Source: an uncultured Flavobacteriales bacterium (GTDB taxonomy: Bacteria; Bacteroidota; Bacteroidia; Flavobacteriales; Crocinitomicaceae). From it: DNA of 64,000 bases. The notes under the pieces are model-generated. The model searched no databases, was not told the DNA's origin, and worked only from the letters and a program-made list of their open reading frames with translations. Below are positions 9,244-17,491 of the stretch, one piece after another (position 1 is the first letter of the stretch; the number at the start of each line of letters is the position of its first letter). A program made the position numbers and the translations under genes. The stretch is taken from contig CAMLIF010000007.1 in assembly GCA_946479985.1 (NCBI GenBank), positions 1 through 64,000 on the forward strand. Reading direction: 5' to 3'.

Positions 9244-9699
9244 CTAGTTTCTGATAAAGATGTATGCATTCAATGAAGTTGCAACCAACATCCAGAGAAC
9301 GTACGGAGCAAGCCATAAGGATTTGTTCTTTAATCGTGACCAGTAATGGTAGAGCATGTATACTACCTGTATTGTTAATGCACTAATGATTATTAATCCG
9401 GCTGAGATATTGTGATAATAAAAGAAAGCCAGGTTCCATAATACATTCAGAACCCATTGAACGGCAAACGCGCTAAGCAAACCTTTGCTATTGATTTGTT
9501 TCGTACCATAAGCCATGTAAATGGCAAAGCAGATCATGATTGTTGACCATGCAGTACCAAACACCCAGCCTGGAGGAGTCCAGGGCGCTTTGTCCAGATT
9601 CGAATACCATTCAGACAAAACTCCAGCCTCGGTAAAGTAACTTCCGATTGCCAATGCACCAAAATTAAGTACTAAGAAAAATATGATTCGGTATACCAT
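9244..9699 (-). CDS. tspO: TspO/MBR-family tryptophan-rich sensory protein
   Basis: The 151-residue protein has five hydrophobic segments and the family signatures: WYSNLDKAPWTPPGWVFGTA in the loop after the first helix, QWVLNVLWNLAFF in the third helix, and LWMLVATSLNAYIF in the last. TspO proteins bind porphyrins and are linked to tetrapyrrole, oxygen and stress signalling in the bacterial envelope. Length is typical. A perfect 10-bp inverted repeat (9713-9736) sits just upstream of its ATG and could be an operator. Confidence 0.92.
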   Translation of the reverse strand: MVYRIIFFLVLNFGALAIGSYFTEAGVLSEWYSNLDKAPWTPPGWVFGTAWSTIMICFAIYMAYGTKQINSKGLLSAFAVQWVLNVLWNLAFFYYHNISAGLIIISALTIQVVYMLYHYWSRLKNKSLWLAPYVLWMLVATSLNAYIFIRN

Positions 9700-9712
9700 A
9701 ACCAGCGTATTG

Positions 9713-9736
9713 AATTTCCACTTTTTAGTGGAAATT
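9713..9736. promoter_or_regulatory. Perfect 10-bp inverted repeat upstream of tspO
   Basis: The arms AATTTCCACT (9713-9722) and AGTGGAAATT (9727-9736) are exact reverse complements around TTTT. The element is 14 bp upstream of the tspO start on one side and about 180 bp from the histidine kinase start on the other. Its position favours an operator or a 5'-leader hairpin of tspO. There is no downstream T-run in either coding direction that would make it an obvious terminator. Confidence 0.55.
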
Positions 9737-9916
9737 GGTTTGGTTCAAGTTAGGTATTAATGAAAAGCTGAAATGTTAAGAGTTATTAAGAAACTTGTTG
9801 GTTAATTGTGCACTTGCCGAAATTTGATGATTCCTCTTTCAGTGCAAGGAATCTTAGCAAACCTGATTCGGTTTGGATTATGAATTACAAAGCCCTAAAT
9901 TAGATTTTCTTTAAGT

Positions 9917-11011
9917 GTGAAAAATCCGGAAAGTGACATAATCAATGAACGTCTCAAAGAACTGGGCTGTTTATATGATATTGCTAAAATCACGCTCGAT
10001 TCTAGTAAACCGTTCAATGAGATCATTGATGGAATTGTTCACCGGATTCCAAAAGCCTGGCAATACGAAACGGAAGCCATTTGTCATATCCAGGTTCGGA
10101 CAGAGTGGTATAAATCCGCTGAAGAACCTGAGAAGCATGTCTTTCAGGAACAAATTATCCGTATCGGTGAGCAGGGAATAGGGAGGATTCGAATCTACTA
10201 CCCGGCGCCAAGATTTGCGAAAATAGATTTTTTGGAAGAAGAGTATCGGTTGCTGGAAAAACTGGCCATTGATTTGTCCTTGTTTATACAACACCATGAA
10301 ATCAAATCAAGGGAATTACAGTATCTGGAAAGTCTCAGACATCATGACCGGCTGAAGGTACTTGGTGAGATTACCGGTGGAATTGCTCATGAATTGAATA
10401 CACCTTTGGGAAGTATTTTAGGTTTTTCGCAATTGATCATTGACGATTCGAAAGATGCATCCACCCTGGCAGATGCGCAAAAGATTGTGCACGCAGCGCT
10501 TCACGCCCGTGAGGTGGTAAAAAAACTCATGTACTTTTCATGTGAATTGCCTCAGCGTTTGGAATTTGTTTCCCTGAATGAATTGATTACAGAAACACTC
10601 ATGCTGATTGGGCCAAGCTTTTTGCAGAAAAAAATACAATTGACAACCCGATTGAGTGACCATCCTATCCTGGTTCAGTTGGACACTGTCCAGATTACGC
10701 AAGTGGTTTTCAATCTGGTGAATAATGCGCTTCATGCTTCTTATGAAAAAGGGAAGATTTCAATTGAAACTTTAGATAAAGGTGATGTTGTTGAGTTGAT
10801 TGTGCAGGATTTTGGAATAGGGATGTCGGAGGAAACCACCTCTCAAATTTTTGAACCGTTTTTCACTACCAAAGAACTTGGTGAGGGAATGGGACTCGGG
10901 TTGAGTGTAGTGCATGGAATTGTTAAGTCACATAAAGGAAGTATTTTCGTTAAATCAAAACCAGGTGAGGGAACTGTTTTCAGGATCATTCTCCCAAAAA
11001 AGCAAGTGTAA
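9917..11011 (+). CDS. Cytosolic sensor histidine kinase
   Basis: The 364-residue protein starts at a GTG. No membrane segment is visible, so it probably senses an internal signal. The N-terminal 125 residues look like a GAF-type sensor domain. The dimerisation/phosphoacceptor box GGIAHELNTPLGSILGFSQL places the phosphorylated His at 158. The ATPase domain shows an N-box (LVNNALHAS), G1 (DFGIGMS), an F-box (FEPFFTTKE) and G2 (GLGLSVVHGI). Its TAA overlaps the ATG of the response regulator gene by one base (11011), so the two are coupled partners. Confidence 0.93.
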   Translation: MKNPESDIINERLKELGCLYDIAKITLDSSKPFNEIIDGIVHRIPKAWQYETEAICHIQVRTEWYKSAEEPEKHVFQEQIIRIGEQGIGRIRIYYPAPRFAKIDFLEEEYRLLEKLAIDLSLFIQHHEIKSRELQYLESLRHHDRLKVLGEITGGIAHELNTPLGSILGFSQLIIDDSKDASTLADAQKIVHAALHAREVVKKLMYFSCELPQRLEFVSLNELITETLMLIGPSFLQKKIQLTTRLSDHPILVQLDTVQITQVVFNLVNNALHASYEKGKISIETLDKGDVVELIVQDFGIGMSEETTSQIFEPFFTTKELGEGMGLGLSVVHGIVKSHKGSIFVKSKPGEGTVFRIILPKKQV

Positions 11012-12348
11012 TGAAGGGTGAAAGTGTTCTTGTGGTAGATGATTCATTGGAAATGTTGGAATTGCTTCAGCGCCAATTGAAAGGAATGAACCTGATCACT
11101 TTTCAGGCAAGTAACGTATCAGATGCCATTGAAGTACTGAAACACACTTCAGTTGATTTACTCATCACCGATTTGCAAATGCCCGGGATAAACGGAATGC
11201 AATTGGTTCATTATGTAAAAGAACATTACCCGGAACTACCTGTATTGGTGGTAACCGGTTATCCATCTATTTCCGGGGCGGTTGAAGCAGTGAAATCCGG
11301 GGTTATCGATTACCTTGTAAAGCCATTCACACAAATAGAATTAAGTCAATCCGTACAAAACTGCCTGCAAAGGAATAGACGGACCAGGAAGGACTCAAAC
11401 AGCGATACGCAAATGGAAAATCCAAGTCCGTTCGCTGTGTTGGGAATGATCGGTCGTTCTGAATCGATGAAACAGCTGGCAGATATTATCCAGCTGATCA
11501 AGAATAATTCGGTCACCGTTCTTATCGAAGGAGAAAGTGGAACGGGGAAAGAGTTGGTAGCGCGTGCCATACACTATAGCGGAGATCGTTCGAAAGGACC
11601 TTTTGTAGGGGTAAATTGTGGCGCGATTCCTGAGAATTTATTGGAAAGTGAATTGTTCGGATCTATGAAAGGCTCCTATACCGGGTCTACGGAAACCCGC
11701 ATTGGTTTCTTTCAGGCGGCAAATAGAGGGACTATTTTCCTGGATGAGATCGGGAATGCCTCACATAACGTGCAAACACGTTTACTTCGCGTTTTGCAGG
11801 AAAAAGAAATCACTCAGGTTGGGTCGTCTAAAGCCGAAAAAATCGACGTACGCATTATTGCTGCAACCAATTCCAATTTACAGCAAATGGTTCGACAAGG
11901 ATCTTTTCGGGAGGACTTGTATTACCGGCTAAACATTGTGAATATCGAGATGCCGACTTTACGGGAACGCAAAGATGATATTCCATTATTGGTACATTTC
12001 TTCCTAAGAAAACACGGTGCGGAATTAACGCACACACCGAAGGTTACAGAAAGTGCAATGGATATACTGATCCGCCATTCGTGGCCCGGAAATGTGCGTG
12101 AACTCGAGAATGTAATCCAGCGCGCACTGATTATGGGAAGAGGCTCGATTGATATCCGGGATCTTTCGAATTATCTCAAAGTGGCCGAACCTGAACAAAG
12201 GGAAAGCTCCACATCAACCTTTCGAACATTAAAAGATCAGGAACGCGAGTACATTCTGAAAGTACTTGATTCGGTAAGCCAGAACAAAACGAAGGCTGCC
12301 GAAATTCTTGGTATTGATCGTAAAACTTTGGGTCAAAAGATCAAATAA
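11011..12348 (+). CDS. NtrC-family sigma-54-dependent response regulator
   Basis: The 445-residue protein has three parts. The receiver domain (1-120) has Asp10/Asp11, the phosphoacceptor Asp54 (TDLQMPG) and Lys104. The AAA+ domain has a Walker A GESGTGKE (173-181), a Walker B IFLDE (242-246) and an arginine-finger region. The C-terminal Fis-type helix-turn-helix spans 411-445 (NKTKAAEILGIDRKTLGQ). The sigma-54 contact loop, normally GAFTGA, reads GSYTGS (221-226), an unusual variant. It should drive sigma-54 promoters in response to its cognate kinase. The downstream cysteine-rich protein and NAD(P)H operon are the obvious candidate targets, by position only. Confidence 0.93.
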   Translation: MKGESVLVVDDSLEMLELLQRQLKGMNLITFQASNVSDAIEVLKHTSVDLLITDLQMPGINGMQLVHYVKEHYPELPVLVVTGYPSISGAVEAVKSGVIDYLVKPFTQIELSQSVQNCLQRNRRTRKDSNSDTQMENPSPFAVLGMIGRSESMKQLADIIQLIKNNSVTVLIEGESGTGKELVARAIHYSGDRSKGPFVGVNCGAIPENLLESELFGSMKGSYTGSTETRIGFFQAANRGTIFLDEIGNASHNVQTRLLRVLQEKEITQVGSSKAEKIDVRIIAATNSNLQQMVRQGSFREDLYYRLNIVNIEMPTLRERKDDIPLLVHFFLRKHGAELTHTPKVTESAMDILIRHSWPGNVRELENVIQRALIMGRGSIDIRDLSNYLKVAEPEQRESSTSTFRTLKDQEREYILKVLDSVSQNKTKAAEILGIDRKTLGQKIK

Positions 12349-12476
12349 GAGCGAGTAATTCTTACTCACCGGGTAATTATTCCTCATTTCACCAATCTTC
12401 ATTTTGTTTATAAAATTGTACGCAATTTATTGTTAATCAGTGTATTGATTCTTGTCTCCGTTTTTAGAAGAGCTAT

Positions 12477-12493
12477 TTGGCATGCTTTCTGAA
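12477..12493 (+). promoter_or_regulatory. Possible sigma-54 promoter upstream of the Cys-rich gene
   Basis: The segment TTGGCATGCTTTCTGAA resembles the sigma-54 consensus TGGCACG-N4-TTGCA. The -24 GG is exact, but the -12 position has GA instead of GC. It lies about 30 bp before the ATG at 12523, and no TAnnTTTG box is seen in the 174-bp gap. The match is weak; the main support is the adjacent sigma-54 activator gene. Confidence 0.25.
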
Positions 12494-12522
12494 AATAGGG
12501 GTTCAACGATTTAAGTTGAATT

Positions 12523-12786
12523 ATGAGTAGATACGGAAAAGGGATTTGTAAGTCCTGTCAATTTGCTGCAAACTGCACACTTCATTCAAAGGATGAATAT
12601 ACCTGGGAGTGCTCAGAGTATGAACAGCTTGTTGCATTTGCAGACGTCAGAAACTCATTTGCAAGTGACCGGAAAATTGAAACATCCGGTCAAACTACAT
12701 CTCTTTGTGGAAGCTGCACATTCAAAAATGACTGCTGCTATTATTCTCCCGAAATATTCATCTTTCATTGTGAAAATGTTCAATAA
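12523..12786 (+). CDS. Small protein with two identical-spacing Cys4 motifs
   Basis: I do not recognise this 87-residue protein by name. It contains two copies of the same pattern, C-x2-C-x5-C-x11-C: Cys9, 12, 18, 30 and Cys62, 65, 71, 83. Each is followed by an acidic E/N residue. There is an extra Cys72. The pattern suggests two metal or Fe-S sites, or redox-active cysteines, in a cytosolic protein with no signal peptide. It is 8 bp upstream of glutamate dehydrogenase and is probably the first gene of that operon. Electron-carrier, metal-sensor or enzyme-regulator roles are all possible; I cannot choose among them. Confidence 0.75.
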   Translation: MSRYGKGICKSCQFAANCTLHSKDEYTWECSEYEQLVAFADVRNSFASDRKIETSGQTTSLCGSCTFKNDCCYYSPEIFIFHCENVQ

Positions 12787-12794
12787 CATATAAT

Positions 12795-14072
12795 ATGATA
12801 ACCAAAGAACAACATGTACCGCGGATGATCGACAGTGTTCGTCAGCAATTTGACAAGGCAGCTGATATTATGGGTTTGAATCCTGATATCCGCAAGATTC
12901 TCTCACACACAAATAATGAACTGGTTGTTCATTTCCCTGTCCGTTTAGATAACGGTTCTGTGGAAGTGTTTACCGGTTATCGCGTTCAGCACAACAACGC
13001 ACTCGGTCCATATAAAGGTGGTTTGCGTTATCATCCGGCAATTGAGTTGGATGATGCAAAGGCACTTGCCATCTGGATGACCTGGAAAACATCATTGGCC
13101 GGTTTGCCATATGGTGGTGGAAAAGGTGGAATACAACTGGATCCTTCGAAATACTCTACAGGAGAATTGGAACGGATTACCCGCAGATTCACTCATGCTT
13201 TAGGAGATAATATTGGTCCTGAATATGATATTCCTGCGCCCGATGTAAATACCAATGCACAAATCATGGCTTGGATTGCTGACACCTATATGTCTACAAA
13301 GCAGCCCAATGAACGATCAAAATATGCACATGTTGTAACTGGTAAGCCGGTGAATTCCGGAGGACTTCGTGGACGTGATCGGGCAACCGGATTCGGTGTG
13401 GTAGTGACATTGAAAGCATGGGCAAAATGGCGAAATACCTCACTCGAAGGAAAAAGATATATCGTTCAGGGATTTGGAAATGTTGGTCAGTGGGCTTCAG
13501 TCTTCATGAAGGAAAATGGTGCCGTTTTGACTGCGGTTCAGGATGCTTCCGGTACAATCTTCAATGCAAATGGAATTGATCCGAATGAATTGCTTGCCTA
13601 TATGAAATCGAATAACGGTTGTATTGAGGACTATCCGAACTCGGTTCCCTTGCCAAACGAAGATTTCTTTGCGGTTGATTGTGATATATGTATTCCGGCC
13701 GCACTGGGAAATCAGATTACTGAGTTAAACGCAATGACGGTTAAGGCAAAAGTAATTGCTGAGGGAGCAAACGGACCAACAACACCTGAAGGCGAAACGA
13801 TCCTTCGCGGGAAGGGAATAGACATTATTCCTGACATCTTATGTAATTCGGGCGGAGTGATCGGAAGCTACTTTGAATGGCTTCAGAATAGAAGCGGTGA
13901 AATATGGGAATTCGAAGATGTGATTACAAAGTTGGAGAAAAAGATCCTCGATTCATTCAGTCGGGTTGTCGTAGCTGCCGAATCATACAACACCGATTTC
14001 AGAACAGCTGCTTATGTAGAAGCCATTAAGCGAATTGAATTAACGTATAATGATCGTGGGGTTTTCCCGTGA
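12795..14072 (+). CDS. gdhA: Glu/Leu/Phe/Val dehydrogenase, probably glutamate dehydrogenase
   Basis: The enzyme reversibly converts glutamate to 2-oxoglutarate and ammonia with NAD(P). The 425-residue protein has the substrate-binding start GPYKGGLRYHP (71-81) and the catalytic Lys110 in PYGGGKGG. It also has a nucleotide-binding GFGNVGQWAS and a C-terminal GANGPTTPEG loop, all normal. Length fits the hexameric class (about 410-450). Cofactor choice cannot be read safely. It follows the Cys-rich gene by 8 bp and precedes the transhydrogenase genes by 15 bp, tying ammonia assimilation or glutamate catabolism to NADPH balance. Confidence 0.93.
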   Translation: MITKEQHVPRMIDSVRQQFDKAADIMGLNPDIRKILSHTNNELVVHFPVRLDNGSVEVFTGYRVQHNNALGPYKGGLRYHPAIELDDAKALAIWMTWKTSLAGLPYGGGKGGIQLDPSKYSTGELERITRRFTHALGDNIGPEYDIPAPDVNTNAQIMAWIADTYMSTKQPNERSKYAHVVTGKPVNSGGLRGRDRATGFGVVVTLKAWAKWRNTSLEGKRYIVQGFGNVGQWASVFMKENGAVLTAVQDASGTIFNANGIDPNELLAYMKSNNGCIEDYPNSVPLPNEDFFAVDCDICIPAALGNQITELNAMTVKAKVIAEGANGPTTPEGETILRGKGIDIIPDILCNSGGVIGSYFEWLQNRSGEIWEFEDVITKLEKKILDSFSRVVVAAESYNTDFRTAAYVEAIKRIELTYNDRGVFP

Positions 14073-14087
14073 TTCCAACATGGAAAT

Positions 14088-15215
14088 ATGAAATTAGGAA
14101 TTTTAAAAGAGGGAGAATCGGAAACAAGGGTATCAATTGTTCCGATGATCGTTCAACGATTAATAAAGGAATTGTCTTTTGAAGTATACTTTGAAAGCAA
14201 TGTTGGAAAGAAAGCGGGGTTTTCAGATGCCGATTACATCCAGGCCGGAGCGGTCTTGATGAATCGGGATGAAGACTTAGAATTACTTGACATAATTACA
14301 TTCATCAATCCATTTGGTGCCCCCTTTCAACCAACTTCAGACAAAATGCTGGTTTCCATCCTGAATCCGCTGTTTCGGGCAAAGGAGTTACAAAACCTGC
14401 AGAACCCGCACGTGACTGTTTACAGTCTGGACATGGTTCCAAGAAGTACGAAGGCTCAGGCAATGGATGTTTTATCGACTGTTGCTTCGATTTCCGGTTA
14501 CAAAGCTGTTATCAAGGCCGCCGAACTATATGGATCGGTTTTCCCAATGTTTACCACAGCTGCCGGAACAATCAGACCGGCAAAGGTGCTCATCATCGGA
14601 GCAGGCGTTGCCGGGCTGCAAGCTATTGCAACTGCACGACGTCTTGGAGCAATTGTAAATGTGTTTGATGTCAGAAGCTCCGCCAAAGAAGAGGTTCAGA
14701 GTTTGGGAGCAAATTTCATTGAAGTGGAGGGAGCTGCGGAAAACCTGAACGCCGGTGGATATGCGATTGAACAATCAGAGGATTTTCTCGAAAAACAACG
14801 GGCGCTGATAGACCAATATGTTTCAGAATCTGCTATTGTTATTACCACCGCCAATATTCCAGGGAAGAGGGCGCCCCTATTGATTGAAAAAACCAGTGTG
14901 GAAAAAATGAAACCGGGATCAGTCATCATTGATCTTGCTTCAGAGCAGGGAGGGAATTGTGCTTTGACTGTTGATGGAGAAACGGTTGATCATAACGGTG
15001 TTCGAATCCTGGGAGATTCATACCTGTCACGCGAATTGGCTGAAACCGTGTCTCAATTATTGGCAACCAATTACTTCAATTTTCTGAAGCATTATGTTAA
15101 AATTCAGCCCGGAACACATTCCGAAGATCCTATTTTGGCAACAAGTATACTGATACAAAATGGGGAATTGGTCAATGACCGCATTATATCATTAGTTAAC
15201 GAAGAAGTATGTTAG
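14088..15215 (+). CDS. pntAA: NAD(P) transhydrogenase alpha subunit, NAD-binding part
   Basis: This is the soluble NAD(H)-binding domain I of proton-translocating transhydrogenase. Its 375 residues show the alanine dehydrogenase/PNT N-terminal fold (MKLGILKEGESETRVSIVP) and the RSTKAQAMDVLSTVASISGY signature. The NAD-binding motif GAGVAGLQAIATARRLGA follows. In the split (three-gene) arrangement the membrane part is encoded separately, as here. It overlaps pntAB by 7 bp (15209-15215). The complex uses the proton gradient to reduce NADP+ with NADH. Confidence 0.94.
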   Translation: MKLGILKEGESETRVSIVPMIVQRLIKELSFEVYFESNVGKKAGFSDADYIQAGAVLMNRDEDLELLDIITFINPFGAPFQPTSDKMLVSILNPLFRAKELQNLQNPHVTVYSLDMVPRSTKAQAMDVLSTVASISGYKAVIKAAELYGSVFPMFTTAAGTIRPAKVLIIGAGVAGLQAIATARRLGAIVNVFDVRSSAKEEVQSLGANFIEVEGAAENLNAGGYAIEQSEDFLEKQRALIDQYVSESAIVITTANIPGKRAPLLIEKTSVEKMKPGSVIIDLASEQGGNCALTVDGETVDHNGVRILGDSYLSRELAETVSQLLATNYFNFLKHYVKIQPGTHSEDPILATSILIQNGELVNDRIISLVNEEVC

Positions 15216-15511
15216 ATTTTATCTCGGGTTCGCAAGCCCCAATTTATTTTGTGCTACTGTGTGTTTTTCTGGGAATTGAGATCATTTCTAATGTTCCTGC
15301 CATCTTGCATACGCCTTTGATGTCGGGTGCTAACGCCATTCATGGAGTTATTTTAGCCGGTGCAATCATAACTATGTATCATGTGCCATCTGATGATTAT
15401 TTGAATCTCACACTGGGCTTTCTGGCTGTTTTGTTGGGAACATTGAACATCTCAGGCGGATTTTTCGTCACTGGCCGGATCTTATCCATGTTTTCTAAAA
15501 AGAAAAAGTAG
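15209..15511 (+). CDS. pntAB: NAD(P) transhydrogenase alpha subunit, membrane part
   Basis: The 100-residue protein has three to four hydrophobic segments, including the conserved region GIEIISNVPAILHTPLMSGANAI (split here: residues about 22-43). This matches PntAB, which supplies part of the proton channel (domain II) at the inner membrane. It overlaps pntAA by 7 bp and is followed by pntB after 47 bp, so the complex is made from one transcript. Confidence 0.92.
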   Translation: MLDFISGSQAPIYFVLLCVFLGIEIISNVPAILHTPLMSGANAIHGVILAGAIITMYHVPSDDYLNLTLGFLAVLLGTLNISGGFFVTGRILSMFSKKKK

Positions 15512-15558
15512 CAGCATTTCAATCAACTAATCGCAATTCAATTAAAAAATAGTTTGTT

Positions 15559-16959
15559 ATGACAATTTTACTGGAAGTAAGTTACTTTCTGGCGATGATC
15601 TCGTTTATCGTAGGTCTCAAATTTTTAAGTTCTCCACAACGCGCAAAGCTCGGAAATATCATTGCCGGAGCTGGAATGACTTTGGCAATTATCGTTACGG
15701 TGATCCATGCTTTTTACGGCGGGCCAATCACCATAAATCTCATCTTGATCATATTGGCAATTCTCCTGGGAACCATTCTCGGAAAACGTATGTCAGATAA
15801 GGCAGAAATGACAAAAATGCCCCAATTGGTTTCTTATTTCAATGCCATGGGTGGAGGCTGTGCATTGTTACTTGGAATAATTGAAGGGCAGCAATTGCAT
15901 TATGCGAACAATACCGATCGTACGGCAGAAGTCATTCTGATGACAGCCATGATGATCGGAGCAACCTCTTTTTCGGGAAGTGTTATCGCATACCTGAAAT
16001 TATCGGGGAAACAAAAAGATATTCGTACACGGTTCGTTATCATTGCTTCCCGTGCCCTGTTGTTGGCAATGATAACTGTTCCCATTTTGGTTTCTTATGA
16101 AATTCTGCAAGTGAATCTGATCCAGGAAATAGTCATCCTGGGAGTTTTAGCCACGCTTTACGGGTTGGTTTTTGTTTTTCCTATTGGGGGTGCAGACATG
16201 CCGGTTGTTATTTCGTTATTGAATTCACTAACTGGTGTGGCAACAGCTTTGGCCGGAATCATGTTCCATAATTTATTGATGATTTCGGGTGGAATTTTTG
16301 TTGGATCTGCAGGAGTATTACTCACTTTGTTGATGTGTAAAGCAATGAACAGATCTATTTGGAATGTGCTTGCAGGAAGTTTCAAAGGTGCCTCAACTCA
16401 AAATTCTACAGGAATTGAAATGGAGATTAAGCGTATTTCAATTGGTGAGTTGGCAACTGGTCTGGCATTTTCATCGAAAGTGGCAATTATTCCCGGATAC
16501 GGTTTGGCAGTAGCCCAGGCACAGCATCTTTGCACACAGTTGGAACAAATTTTAGAATCTAAAGGAGTGGAAGTCGATTATATCATTCATCCGGTTGCAG
16601 GAAGGATGCCCGGCCACATGAATGTGCTGCTTGCGGAAGCGGACGTTCATTACAACAAACTGCGCGAAATGGATGAGGTGAATGATGCCATGTCTTCGTA
16701 CGATATTTCTATTGTGATAGGGGCCAATGATGTAGTGAACCCGGCGGCAGAAAATGATTCTTCCAGTCCGATTTATGGGATGCCAATCATCAAGGCATAC
16801 AATTCGAAGCAAGTGGTTGTGATCAAACGCGGAATGAGCAAAGGTTATGCAGGAGTGGAGAATAGTTTGTTTGGTGAAGAAAATTGCAGTCTGCTTTTTG
16901 CCGATGCAAAAGATGCTCTTTCCGGCGTTATCGGAGAGTTAAAAACCTTGAATTTTTAA
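15559..16959 (+). CDS. pntB: NAD(P) transhydrogenase beta subunit
   Basis: The 466-residue protein has eight to nine membrane helices in its first 270 residues, completing the proton channel. The NADP(H)-binding domain III covers about 290-466. Visible signatures include VSYFNAMGGGCALLLGI, FPIGGADMPVVISLLNSLTG (about 206-225), IIPGYGLAVAQAQH and HPVAGRMPGHMNVLLAEA. The C-terminal VVVIKRGMSKGYAGVENSLF is the classic end. Length is standard. It is followed after 1 bp by the GreA/Rnk-like gene. Confidence 0.95.
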   Translation: MTILLEVSYFLAMISFIVGLKFLSSPQRAKLGNIIAGAGMTLAIIVTVIHAFYGGPITINLILIILAILLGTILGKRMSDKAEMTKMPQLVSYFNAMGGGCALLLGIIEGQQLHYANNTDRTAEVILMTAMMIGATSFSGSVIAYLKLSGKQKDIRTRFVIIASRALLLAMITVPILVSYEILQVNLIQEIVILGVLATLYGLVFVFPIGGADMPVVISLLNSLTGVATALAGIMFHNLLMISGGIFVGSAGVLLTLLMCKAMNRSIWNVLAGSFKGASTQNSTGIEMEIKRISIGELATGLAFSSKVAIIPGYGLAVAQAQHLCTQLEQILESKGVEVDYIIHPVAGRMPGHMNVLLAEADVHYNKLREMDEVNDAMSSYDISIVIGANDVVNPAAENDSSSPIYGMPIIKAYNSKQVVVIKRGMSKGYAGVENSLFGEENCSLLFADAKDALSGVIGELKTLNF

Positions 16960-16960
16960 C

Positions 16961-17356
16961 ATGAAATATTCGAATGTAATTTTAGACAGAAATGAATATG
17001 AAATCATCAAATCTGTGATTGATCCCATTTCAGAATCAGCCAATCTGATGAACAGCTGCATTTCCCGGTTAAAGGAAGAGCTTAAAACTGCCAGACTTAT
17101 TGATGGGAGCATGGAAAGTTTTCCGGAAGATATTATTCGTTTAAACAGTATTGTGGATGTTGGCACTCCTTTCGGGATTATGAAGATTCAGTTGGTTTTA
17201 CCCGAGAACTCGAACTCTGAACAGAAGCGGATTTCAATTCTTACCCCTATGGGTTCTGCACTGATCGGTTATGCCGAAAAGGATAAAATTATGTGGGAAT
17301 TTCCAAATGGTATTCAGGAAGTCGAAATACTGAAAGTATCGCATTCTGAATTTTGA
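16961..17356 (+). CDS. GreA/GreB C-terminal-domain protein (Rnk-like)
   Basis: The 131-residue protein ends in the FKBP-like fold of GreA/GreB and Rnk (ISILTPMGSALIGYAEKDKIMWEF, about 92-115, then GIQEVEILKV). The N-terminal part is short and lacks the long coiled coil of a true Gre factor, so the name nucleoside diphosphate kinase regulator (Rnk-like) fits better. Such proteins bind RNA polymerase near its secondary channel. It is the last gene of the transhydrogenase operon (1-bp spacing), and a strong terminator follows. Confidence 0.8.
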   Translation: MKYSNVILDRNEYEIIKSVIDPISESANLMNSCISRLKEELKTARLIDGSMESFPEDIIRLNSIVDVGTPFGIMKIQLVLPENSNSEQKRISILTPMGSALIGYAEKDKIMWEFPNGIQEVEILKVSHSEF

Positions 17357-17413
17357 TTGTGCTTTGGAGCTGACGTTAGACCCATTTTAACATGCCCCAG
17401 ATAATCGAAAATG

Positions 17414-17452
17414 AAAAACCGAATTGTACACTGGTTACAATTCGGTTTTTTT
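17414..17452. terminator. Bidirectional intrinsic terminator
   Basis: A 15-bp perfect stem (17414-17428 paired with 17436-17450) with a 7-nt loop is flanked by A-run on the left and T-run on the right. It separates the convergent GreA/Rnk-like and glycosyltransferase genes and should stop transcription from both sides. Confidence 0.9.
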
Positions 17453-17491
17453 ATGTCTTATGAGGAAGAGTCAGTTCTTCCTTTTTGAAAG

